From the NCBI GenBank assembly GCA_023258655.1, contig JALQWO010000040.1, forward strand, positions 1 through 12,018: DNA of 12,018 bases, given 5' to 3'. Positions within the stretch are counted from its first letter, which is position 1, and each line of letters opens with the position of its first letter. The notes below the pieces were generated by a model. That model did not search any database. It was not told where the DNA came from and worked only from the letters and a program-made list of their open reading frames with translations. The DNA is from Bacteroidia bacterium (GTDB lineage: Bacteria > Bacteroidota > Bacteroidia > NS11-12g > UBA955). The translations under genes and the position numbers were made by a program. Of this stretch, positions 1 through 5,935 are shown one piece after another.

Positions 1-1
1 G

Positions 2-550
2 TTGGCGGGCTTACAGCCCGGAAAATGGTTTGAGTTGGCGGCTGGACATACTTTGGGTGCTGCGGGATTGCTGTTCCAGAAAATAGAGGACGATGTCATT
101 GAGGCACAGATTGCCAAGTTGCAGGCTACGGCGGCCGCTAGCGCGGCCAGTGCAGCAGGTGGCGTGGCGGGTACCGCCACGGCAACATCCGCCGGAACGG
201 AAACGGTGTTAACTGAAGCCAAGGCGGAAGTCACCTACGATGATTTCGCGAAGTTGGATTTGCGCGTGGCAACGGTGATCGCTTGTGAAAAAGTGGAGAA
301 AGCCGATAAATTGTTAAAATTGACCTTGCAAGTAGGCGAGGAGGAACGCACAGTGGTATCCGGCATCGCACTCCATTTTCAACCCGAGGAGGTTGTGGGT
401 AAGCAAGTGCTGCTATTGGCCAATTTGGCACCGCGAAAAATGCGCGGTATCGAGAGTCAAGGCATGATATTGATGGCAGAAGACGCGGACGGAAAATTGG
501 TGTTTATGAGTCCTTCCAGCAGCGTGGCGCCCGGCAGTGGGGTGTCTTGA
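2..550 (+). CDS. metG: Methionyl-tRNA synthetase, C-terminal part (5' end outside window)
   Basis: This is the last ~182 codons of methionyl-tRNA synthetase, the cytoplasmic enzyme that charges tRNA-Met. The frame is open to the window edge, so the first codon seen is not a start. The first ~40 residues are the end of the anticodon-binding helical region (motif LLFQKIEDDVIEAQI, typical of MetG just before the linker). An Ala/Gly/Thr-rich linker follows at about residues 41-67. The rest is the Trbp111-like OB-fold tRNA-binding domain, with the hallmarks DLRVATVIACEKVEKADKLL, VVSGIA and LAPRKMRGIESQGMILMA. The catalytic HIGH and KMSKS regions lie upstream and cannot be checked. The gene ends with TGA at 548-550, inside the convergent glycosyltransferase gene (94 bp shared). 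Identification is from family knowledge of the MetG C-domain. A free-standing Trbp111/CsaA protein is less likely because the preceding helical segment is MetG-like. Confidence 0.95.
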   Translation: MAGLQPGKWFELAAGHTLGAAGLLFQKIEDDVIEAQIAKLQATAAASAASAAGGVAGTATATSAGTETVLTEAKAEVTYDDFAKLDLRVATVIACEKVEKADKLLKLTLQVGEEERTVVSGIALHFQPEEVVGKQVLLLANLAPRKMRGIESQGMILMAEDADGKLVFMSPSSSVAPGSGVS

Positions 551-1563
551 TTGTGGTGCTTTTGCTTGGCAATGAGTGCCAAGTTCATGAATTCGTCTAC
601 GATGCGCTGGTTGCTCCAGAATAGGTTTTCTGGGATTTCTGTGTTGGCGGTTCCGTCAAAGTATTGATCTACTTCTGCGCCAAAATGAATGTCGATATCA
701 TAAAGCACTTTGGCCCCCAATGATTTTAGGGCCTCTGCGTTGCAATGTTGTTCGTATTGTCCTTTGATGGGGATGCTGATGATTTTTTTACCCAAAAAGA
801 GGGCCTCTGCTGGGGTTTCAAAGCCACCACCTGTGATGATGCCTTGAGAGTGGATCATGGAGTGGGAAAATGATTCTTTACCCAGTGGAAACAGGGTGCA
901 GTTGTTTTTTTGTTCCTGTTTGGAAACTTCAGCGCTGAAAATATGAAATTTAAGGTGGGTGAGGCTTTTGAATTGCCTCATTAACTCATCGATTCCATAC
1001 TGTGCGAGGTAAACCGTAATGTGTTCCTGGTGGGTTGGCATGGAAGTCCTGATGGACTCTCCGATGATGGGCGGTAGGATTTGGGGATGGTAGGGTTGAA
1101 AATGTAAACCGATGTAGTGTGACGCCGGTGCGAAATGTTGTAGTACGTATTCTCCCAAACGGTCTGTTTTGGCAGGTCGGGGCGACTCCGGATATTGAAA
1201 GCTCGCTTGATGGCCAATTTGTACGCTAAAAACTTTTTTTCTCTTGCAGGCCATCGCCGTAACAAAGTCAAAATCGTTGATAACCAGATCGTAGGTTTCA
1301 ACGGGTAAATTTTTGATATCGCGCCACAATTGAAACGGGTTGATTTGTTTCAACATGCGCTTGTAGTTCAATTCACCACCGTGCTTATAAAACAGGCTCA
1401 CGCCCTTGCTTTTGTATTTCACTGGCAGTTGAACGGGTAGGTGGGCGTTATTGCCGCTCAGCATGACATCTACATCGCCATATTTTTGAAGCAGCGGGAT
1501 GATTTCTGCGGCCCGACTAATGTGCCCGTTGCCGGTGGCTTGTACGGCGTATAATATTTTCAT
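457..1563 (-). CDS. Glycosyltransferase, GT28 / MJ1255-VC2487-like
   Basis: A 368-aa predicted GT-B-fold glycosyltransferase. The start is placed at the ATG at 1563-1561. The frame stays open ~52 codons further upstream, but that stretch lies inside the neighbouring phosphoesterase gene, and the glycine-rich N-terminal motif (ATGNGHISRA, residues ~9-18) belongs close to the protein start in this family. The C-terminal half carries a sugar-nucleotide-binding signature, ITGGGFETPAEALFLGKK (GGG at ~245-247), followed by IPIKGQYEQH (~264-273), as in MurG-like and MJ1255-type enzymes. No signal peptide or transmembrane segment is evident, so a cytoplasmic or membrane-surface enzyme is expected. 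Donor and acceptor cannot be read from sequence. Its start overlaps the upstream phosphoesterase stop as ATGA, which suggests translational coupling and a shared pathway, plausibly glycolipid or envelope synthesis. Its last ~30 codons overlap the 3' end of metG on the other strand. Confidence 0.85.
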   Translation of the reverse strand: MKILYAVQATGNGHISRAAEIIPLLQKYGDVDVMLSGNNAHLPVQLPVKYKSKGVSLFYKHGGELNYKRMLKQINPFQLWRDIKNLPVETYDLVINDFDFVTAMACKRKKVFSVQIGHQASFQYPESPRPAKTDRLGEYVLQHFAPASHYIGLHFQPYHPQILPPIIGESIRTSMPTHQEHITVYLAQYGIDELMRQFKSLTHLKFHIFSAEVSKQEQKNNCTLFPLGKESFSHSMIHSQGIITGGGFETPAEALFLGKKIISIPIKGQYEQHCNAEALKSLGAKVLYDIDIHFGAEVDQYFDGTANTEIPENLFWSNQRIVDEFMNLALIAKQKHHNQDTPLPGATLLEGLINTNFPSASSAINIMP

Positions 1564-2441
1564 GAGAACGAGATGGCCGATGGATTCCCTACGATGGCCG
1601 CGATTTGTTGACCAAGGACATCGGGGAGGATGGGTTTTTTCAAGGCATTTAACTCTGCGAGTTCTGCACTGGGTAGGGTCTTTTTGGTATGGGAAACGGG
1701 GTGTTGGTAAATGGTCCAAGCTTGATTTACGTATTCCAAAGCGGTTAGATTTTCAATCCAGTCGCCGGAGTTCAAGTAAAGCACTTCTCCTTTTTCGTTT
1801 TTGATGATGCGTTTTTGTGGCTGATGGATATGCCCACATATGACGGTGTTATATTGGGCGTCGATGGCCAACTCTGCTGCGGTTTCCTCAAAGTTGTTGA
1901 TCCATGAAACGGCTTTTTTTACGCTTTCTTTGACGCGTTTGCTCAGGCTCATTCGCTCTTTGCCCATGAGCTTCAGCAGTTGGTTGATGCGGTGGTTCAA
2001 CCAAATGAGGATATCATACCCTTTGCCTCCCAGTTGTGCCAACAATTTGGCCGATCCTTGGGTGGTGGCGTCGAATACATCTCCGTGAAAAATCCAGACT
2101 TTCTTGCCATCTAGCTGTAGCACCAGTTTGTCGTCGAGCAGAATATTTCCCAACTGTGTACCACTGTATCGGCGTAAGGCTTCATCGTGGTTGCCAGTGA
2201 TATAGTACACTTGTGTGCCGGTTGTACTGAGCTTCAAGATCTCTCGAATCACCTGCATGTGTTGCGGTGGAAAATATGATTTTTTGAATTGCCAGATATC
2301 GATGATGTCGCCGTTAAGCACAAGAATCTCGGGTTGAATGGATTTGAGGTAATCGCAGATTTCTTGGGCGTGACAGCCGAAGGTGCCGAGATGAAGGTCG
2401 CTGAGGACGCAAACTTGTATCGCTCTTTTTTGGGTGTCCAT
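1560..2441 (-). CDS. LpxH-like metallophosphoesterase (UDP-2,3-diacylglucosamine diphosphatase family)
   Basis: A 293-aa calcineurin-like metallophosphoesterase with all five family blocks in order: SDLHLG (residues 14-19, metal ligands D15 and H17), NGDIID (43-48, D45), GNHD (83-86), FHGD (118-121) and GHIHQP (203-208), followed by LNSGDW. This spacing and the GHIHQP block resemble the UDP-2,3-diacylglucosamine diphosphatase (LpxH/YbbF-type) branch, which removes UMP in lipid A synthesis. The longer Bacteroidota homologues carry this name by similarity, and their substrate is less certain, so I give no gene symbol. The middle (~150-190) is a basic helical region that could contact membrane. 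The start is ATG at 2441-2439 with no obvious Shine-Dalgarno. It is first in a two-gene minus-strand unit and its TGA overlaps the ATG of the glycosyltransferase. It is divergent from ppk1 across a 159-bp gap. Confidence 0.88.
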   Translation of the reverse strand: MDTQKRAIQVCVLSDLHLGTFGCHAQEICDYLKSIQPEILVLNGDIIDIWQFKKSYFPPQHMQVIREILKLSTTGTQVYYITGNHDEALRRYSGTQLGNILLDDKLVLQLDGKKVWIFHGDVFDATTQGSAKLLAQLGGKGYDILIWLNHRINQLLKLMGKERMSLSKRVKESVKKAVSWINNFEETAAELAIDAQYNTVICGHIHQPQKRIIKNEKGEVLYLNSGDWIENLTALEYVNQAWTIYQHPVSHTKKTLPSAELAELNALKKPILPDVLGQQIAAIVGNPSAISFS

Positions 2442-2600
2442 GTGAGAGCGAAATACCCAATGGTATGTTGGGTTATTGCGTTGAAATTGATGTTTTTATG
2501 TTGCGATGTTGTTAGGGGAATATTTCGGGTATTACCGCTGTGTTTTCCGTTTTGTTAATGGTAAATAAACAGATCCTTATTCCAACCGTAATGAGGTGCG
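2442..2600. promoter_or_regulatory. Divergent intergenic region between LpxH-like gene and ppk1
   Basis: This 159-bp A/T-richer gap separates two genes transcribed away from each other, so both promoters should lie here. That is inference from position. I looked for the Bacteroidota-type pair TTTG and TAnnTTTG. A TTTG occurs at 2551-2554 on the plus strand, but no convincing TAnnTTTG sits at the right distance. A purine-rich GAGGTG at 2593-2598 lies immediately before the ppk1 ATG, with spacing shorter than ideal for a Shine-Dalgarno. I saw no clear operator, Pho-box-like direct repeat or riboswitch. Confidence 0.4.
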
Positions 2601-4736
2601 ATGTTTCAAGGTGCCATATTTGAAGATTGTAATAATTTGTCTATCATTTTGAAAAAGTCATTGATTAACAGGGATATAAGCTGGTTGTCGTTCAACGGTC
2701 GGGTTTTGCAGGAGGCGGAAGATGAACAGAACCATTTGCATGATCGCTTGCGGTTTTTGGGCATCTTTTCGAACAATTTGGATGAATTTTTTCGTGTTCG
2801 GGTGGCTACATTGAACCGAATGGTGAAGGTTGCTCCGAGTAAAGCGAAAATGCATTTGGAGCAAAATCCCGACAAAATTTTATCGCAGATTATGTCGGTA
2901 GTGCTCTCACAGCAGGCCCAATTTGAGCGAATTTATCGCGAGTTGGTGGCAGAGATGGAGAGCAAGAGAATTTACTTCAAAACCGACAAACAACTCAACA
3001 AGGCGCAGAAAGAATTTGTAGAGAATTACTTCGAAGAGCGGTTGCACACCCGCATTGTGCCCTTGATGATTGAGTCGATTCCGGCCATGCCCTTGTTGCG
3101 GGATCGATCTGTTTATTTGGCTTGTGTTTTGGGCCATTCTCAAAGTGCGATGATGCATCGCTATGCACTCATTGAAATACCGGTAGGCGATTTGCCTCGG
3201 GTGGTGGTGTTGCCCTCTGCCAAGGGGACGCATGATTTGATTTTACTTGAAGATATTGTGCGCTACAATCTGCCGTATTTGTTTGCGCCTTTTGGTTTTG
3301 ACAAGTTCATGGGGCATTTGATCAAAGTGACGCGTGATGCCGAGTTGGACTTGGATAGTGATTTTCACACCAATCTGATTGATGATTTGGAAAAAGGGTT
3401 GAAAAACCGAAAAAAGGGAAAGGCTACACGGTTTGTTTACGATAAACAAATCGACCCCAATTTGTTGGATTTCTTAATGCGACGTTTGGGATTGAACAAA
3501 AAGGATCACATGGTTCCGGGCGGAAGGATTCACAATTTCAAAGACTTCATGGATTTCCCCAAAGAGGTTTTTACAGATCGCGAATCACGTCCGAAGCCCT
3601 TTGTTCATCCCTTGCTCGTGCAACCCTGTAGAATCATGGACTTCATTGCCAAACGAGACGTTATGTTGCATTTCCCGTATCATTCATTTGATAGTGTGAT
3701 AGACTTATTCAGGGAGGCAGCCATTGATCCAGCGGTGGTGAGTATTCGGGTTACCTTGTATCGATTGGCCAAGGATTCAAGGGTCATCAATGCATTGATT
3801 AATGCCGTAAGAAATGGAAAGCAAGTGTCGGTGGTGATTGAGTTGAAGGCTCGGTTCGACGAAGAGGCCAATTTGATGTGGAAGCGGAGGTTGGAAGAGG
3901 AGGGTGTACGCGTATATATCGGGCTCCCTGAGATGAAAATTCACGCCAAAATTTGTGTGATTAAACGCAGGGAATTCAACAGAACCACTCAATTTGGATT
4001 TGTAAGTACGGGAAATTTGAACGAGAGTACCGCCAAAGTATATGCGGACCATTGTTTGTTGACATCGAACCGACAGATAATGGCCGACATCAACCGGGTA
4101 TTTGATTGTTTGGAAAGGTCGGTTCCGAATTTGGCGACGTTAAAATCGTGTAAGGTATTGGTGCCGGCGCCCGTAAACATGCGCAAGCATTTTTTGGGAC
4201 TCATTGCCAAGCAAACGGCGCTGGCCAAGAAGAAAAAGGATGCCAGCGTGGTCATCAAGTTGAACAGTTTGTCGGATGAAATTCTGATCAACGAATTGTA
4301 TACTGCTGCCAAGCAGGGGGTAGATTTGGGTTTTGTGATTCGCGGGATTTTTTGCGCAGTTATGGACCAAAAGGGATTCAAAAAAACACCCAAAACACTG
4401 TCTATTGTAGATCAATATTTGGAACACGCGAGGGTGTTTATTTTTGGCAAAGGTGAGGCACAGCAAATTTTTATCTCTTCGGCAGATTGGATGGTCAGAA
4501 ATTTGGATCATCGCATTGAAGTTGCTTGTCCGATTCTGGATAAAGAGATAAAAGAAGAATTATCACATATTATGAACATCCAGTTGGCGGAAAATGAAAA
4601 AGCCCGAATTTTGGATGCGTCGCTGAAAAACGATTACGTGGAGCGGGAAGCATCGGAGTCGGTGGTTCGTTCCCAGTTGGCAATTTATCAATTTTTAAAA
4701 GACAAGGAATATAGCATTGAATCTGGGGGCCATTGA
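2601..4736 (+). CDS. ppk1: Polyphosphate kinase 1
   Basis: A 711-aa Ppk1, close to the usual family length. It polymerises the gamma-phosphate of ATP into inorganic polyphosphate and can run in reverse. The N-domain opens with the family signature NRDISWLSFNGRVLQEAED (from ~residue 23). The two catalytic-domain histidines are present: H448 in EMKIHAKICVI (equivalent to the phosphorylated H435 of E. coli Ppk) and H609 in YLEHARVFIF (equivalent to H592). Other family blocks are STGNLNESTAKVYADH, IRGIFC, SSADWMVRNLDHRIEVA and the C-terminal RSQLAIYQFLKD. The ATG at 2601 gives ~22 residues before the conserved block, so a shorter start is possible but no better one is obvious. Its last 20 bp overlap the start of ppx. 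The pair probably forms one transcript ending at the terminator at 5646-5680. Confidence 0.97.
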   Translation: MFQGAIFEDCNNLSIILKKSLINRDISWLSFNGRVLQEAEDEQNHLHDRLRFLGIFSNNLDEFFRVRVATLNRMVKVAPSKAKMHLEQNPDKILSQIMSVVLSQQAQFERIYRELVAEMESKRIYFKTDKQLNKAQKEFVENYFEERLHTRIVPLMIESIPAMPLLRDRSVYLACVLGHSQSAMMHRYALIEIPVGDLPRVVVLPSAKGTHDLILLEDIVRYNLPYLFAPFGFDKFMGHLIKVTRDAELDLDSDFHTNLIDDLEKGLKNRKKGKATRFVYDKQIDPNLLDFLMRRLGLNKKDHMVPGGRIHNFKDFMDFPKEVFTDRESRPKPFVHPLLVQPCRIMDFIAKRDVMLHFPYHSFDSVIDLFREAAIDPAVVSIRVTLYRLAKDSRVINALINAVRNGKQVSVVIELKARFDEEANLMWKRRLEEEGVRVYIGLPEMKIHAKICVIKRREFNRTTQFGFVSTGNLNESTAKVYADHCLLTSNRQIMADINRVFDCLERSVPNLATLKSCKVLVPAPVNMRKHFLGLIAKQTALAKKKKDASVVIKLNSLSDEILINELYTAAKQGVDLGFVIRGIFCAVMDQKGFKKTPKTLSIVDQYLEHARVFIFGKGEAQQIFISSADWMVRNLDHRIEVACPILDKEIKEELSHIMNIQLAENEKARILDASLKNDYVEREASESVVRSQLAIYQFLKDKEYSIESGGH
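4704..4708 (+). promoter_or_regulatory. Ribosome binding site for ppx, inside the end of ppk1
   Basis: AAGGA lies 8 nt before the TTG at 4717. It is a good Shine-Dalgarno core at good spacing and is the main support for a non-ATG start. The site is embedded in ppk1 codons, so ppx translation is probably coupled to ribosomes finishing ppk1. Confidence 0.55.
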
Positions 4737-5592
4737 TATCGGATCAAATGCGGTGAGATTGTTGGTCGCCCAAGCGGTTCCATATGAGAGCGAAGTAGAT
4801 TTTACCAAATTGAGTTTGGTGCGGATTCCTTTGCGTCTGGGGTTGGATGTGTTTCAGGAGGGCCGAATAGGGGAGGCCAAAGCGGAGGCACTTTTGAAGT
4901 GCATCGAATCGTTTAAACTAATCATGGAGGTGTATGGCGTGGAGCGATACCGAGCTTGTGCTACATCAGCGATGCGTGATGCGGAAAACGGTCCGGCCAT
5001 TGTGAGAAACATCGCCCAGAAAACGGGCATTGAAATCAATATCATCACGGGTAAAGAGGAGGCGGCGATTATTTATGATACGCACATGAAAGAGGCGGGT
5101 TTGGATGAGGTTACGCGGTTGTATGTGGATGTTGGCGGGGGAAGTACGGAGCTAACATTGTATGCGCAAGGCAAGCGGATTTTGCAAGATTCATACAACG
5201 TGGGCACAATTCGCATGATGCATGGAGCAGTGAACCCTGCGGTTTGGGATGAAATGAAAGCTGCGGTAAAACGGAGTGTTAAGGGGTTGAAATCGCTCGA
5301 AGTCATTGGTAGCGGTGGAAACATCAATAAGTTGTTTTCGATCAGCAAATCAAAACAGAATGAAGGACTGTCGAAGGGAGACTTGGATGCATTCTACAAG
5401 GAGTTGATGGGATTGTCGGTTTCGGAGAGAATGCACAAGTACAATTTACGACAGGAGCGGGCAGAGGTTATTGTGCCGGCGTTACAAATCTATACTTCAG
5501 TATTGAAATGGGCCGGGGTTGATTGTATCGGAGTGCCGAGAATTGGGCTAGCCGATGGATTGATTCGCGAGTTGTATTACCAAGGAAATTAG
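4717..5592 (+). CDS. ppx: Ppx/GppA-family exopolyphosphatase, short form
   Basis: A 291-aa member of the Ppx/GppA branch of the actin-like ATPase fold. These enzymes release terminal phosphate from polyphosphate or hydrolyse pppGpp to ppGpp. Visible motifs are the N-terminal phosphate loop AIDIGSNAVRLLVA (residues 5-18), GKEEAAIIYD (112-121, with E114/E115 aligned to the catalytic Glu of E. coli Ppx), the second phosphate loop VDVGGGSTELTL (137-148) and VIGSGGNINKL (196-206). It ends after the second subdomain and lacks the C-terminal HD-like domains of the ~510-aa E. coli Ppx, as in short exopolyphosphatases of other phyla. The start is taken as TTG at 4717 because the conserved loop begins at the fifth residue and an AAGGA sits 8 nt upstream; no nearby ATG would keep the loop. 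Adjacency to ppk1 favours polyphosphate over pppGpp as substrate, but both are possible. Confidence 0.92.
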   Translation: MNLGAIDIGSNAVRLLVAQAVPYESEVDFTKLSLVRIPLRLGLDVFQEGRIGEAKAEALLKCIESFKLIMEVYGVERYRACATSAMRDAENGPAIVRNIAQKTGIEINIITGKEEAAIIYDTHMKEAGLDEVTRLYVDVGGGSTELTLYAQGKRILQDSYNVGTIRMMHGAVNPAVWDEMKAAVKRSVKGLKSLEVIGSGGNINKLFSISKSKQNEGLSKGDLDAFYKELMGLSVSERMHKYNLRQERAEVIVPALQIYTSVLKWAGVDCIGVPRIGLADGLIRELYYQGN

Positions 5593-5645
5593 GATTGATC
5601 AGCGGGATTTATCGGTTATAGGCCGGGGTCTGTGTGATTAATAAG

Positions 5646-5680
5646 GGGAGGGGCGGCCAATGGCCGCCCCTCCCTCTTTT
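5646..5680 (+). terminator. Rho-independent terminator after ppk1-ppx
   Basis: A perfect 13-bp G/C-rich stem is formed by 5646-5658 and 5662-5674 with a 3-nt AAT loop, followed by TCTTTT at 5675-5680. It lies 53 bp after the ppx stop and should end the ppk1-ppx transcript. On the minus strand the bases after the stem (CTTATTAATC) are only moderately U-rich, so it may work weakly in reverse for the former minus-strand gene whose remnant lies at 5703-5795. Confidence 0.88.
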
Positions 5681-5702
5681 ATTGACGACTGCTGGGTATT
5701 AC

Positions 5703-5795
5703 TTAAAAAGAGTAGCGCAAGCCCAACTGCATACCCCAAGTAGTAGAGGTGCTAACGATCGGACGGAAGCTCTCAAAAGGCAGGAAATTTTCTAG
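5703..5795 (-). pseudogene. Remnant C-terminus of an outer-membrane beta-barrel protein
   Basis: Read on the minus strand, 30 codons followed by TAA (5705-5703) end in STSTTWGMQLGLRYSF. This looks like the last strands of a Bacteroidota porin-family or OmpA-like beta-barrel: alternating hydrophobic and polar residues, Gly and aromatic residues, and a terminal Phe as used by the BAM insertion signal. The frame is closed directly upstream by TGA (5798-5796), and I found no start codon or extended barrel reading in the remaining ~120 bp before the next gene. It is therefore best seen as the 3' stub of a deleted or displaced gene. The intact stop and position beside the terminator fit an old gene end. 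The family call rests on a short match, so chance is not excluded. Confidence 0.5.
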
Positions 5796-5935
5796 TCATA
5801 TTAATTCTCATGGTCGAGATCAGGTCACGTCGTTGTTTTGGGATTGTTATGGCCAGGAGTGGTGTTTTTGATGGGGTTAATGATTCGTTTACTTCGTGAT
5901 TATGCAATGCAAATGTGCTGGTGGTTAATTCGGAC

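Larger units (their letters stand above)
5593..5935. other. Intergenic region between ppx and the phosphoesterase cluster
   Basis: This is a 343-bp gap with no intact gene of convincing size. It contains the ppx terminator (5646-5680) and the beta-barrel remnant (5703-5795, minus strand). The part from ~5800 to 5935 should hold the promoter for the phosphoesterase/TonB-receptor cluster, by position only. The closest match to a Bacteroidota promoter is TTTG at 5867-5870 with TACTTCGT 19 nt later, which is poor. No tRNA, CRISPR, inverted repeat of an insertion sequence, or riboswitch-like fold was seen. Confidence 0.6.

Noticed and set aside
131..175. NotI, NheI and KpnI recognition sequences close together in metG, resembling a cloning polylinker
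   Set aside because: The metG frame runs through without interruption and the sites fall in GCG/GCC/GGC-rich Ala-Gly codons, where they arise easily. Flanking DNA on both sides is native MetG coding sequence.
1564..1719. Upstream 52-codon extension of the glycosyltransferase frame
   Set aside because: It lies inside the phosphoesterase gene, has no family-like content, and the glycine-rich N-terminal motif follows directly after the ATG at 1563.
3989..4393. 134-aa minus-strand open frame opposite ppk1
   Set aside because: It is a shadow of the conserved Ppk1 catalytic region, with no recognisable domain and no start signal. The other antisense and alternate-frame openings in ppk1, ppx and the phosphoesterase genes were set aside for the same reason.
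5867..5897. Bacteroidota-type promoter: TTTG, 19 nt, TACTTCGT
   Set aside because: Spacing is right, but the -7 element matches TAnnTTTG poorly, so it is not reported as a promoter.
5810..5899. 29-codon plus-strand frame (ATG 5810, TGA 5897-5899) upstream of the first phosphoesterase
   Set aside because: It has no Shine-Dalgarno, hydrophobic segment or family resemblance, and its length is expected by chance. It could only matter as a leader peptide, for which nothing else speaks.
5915..5935. GTG start at 5915 for the first phosphoesterase
   Set aside because: It adds seven residues before the basic n-region of the signal peptide and has no ribosome binding site. The ATG at 5936 gives a normal signal peptide.
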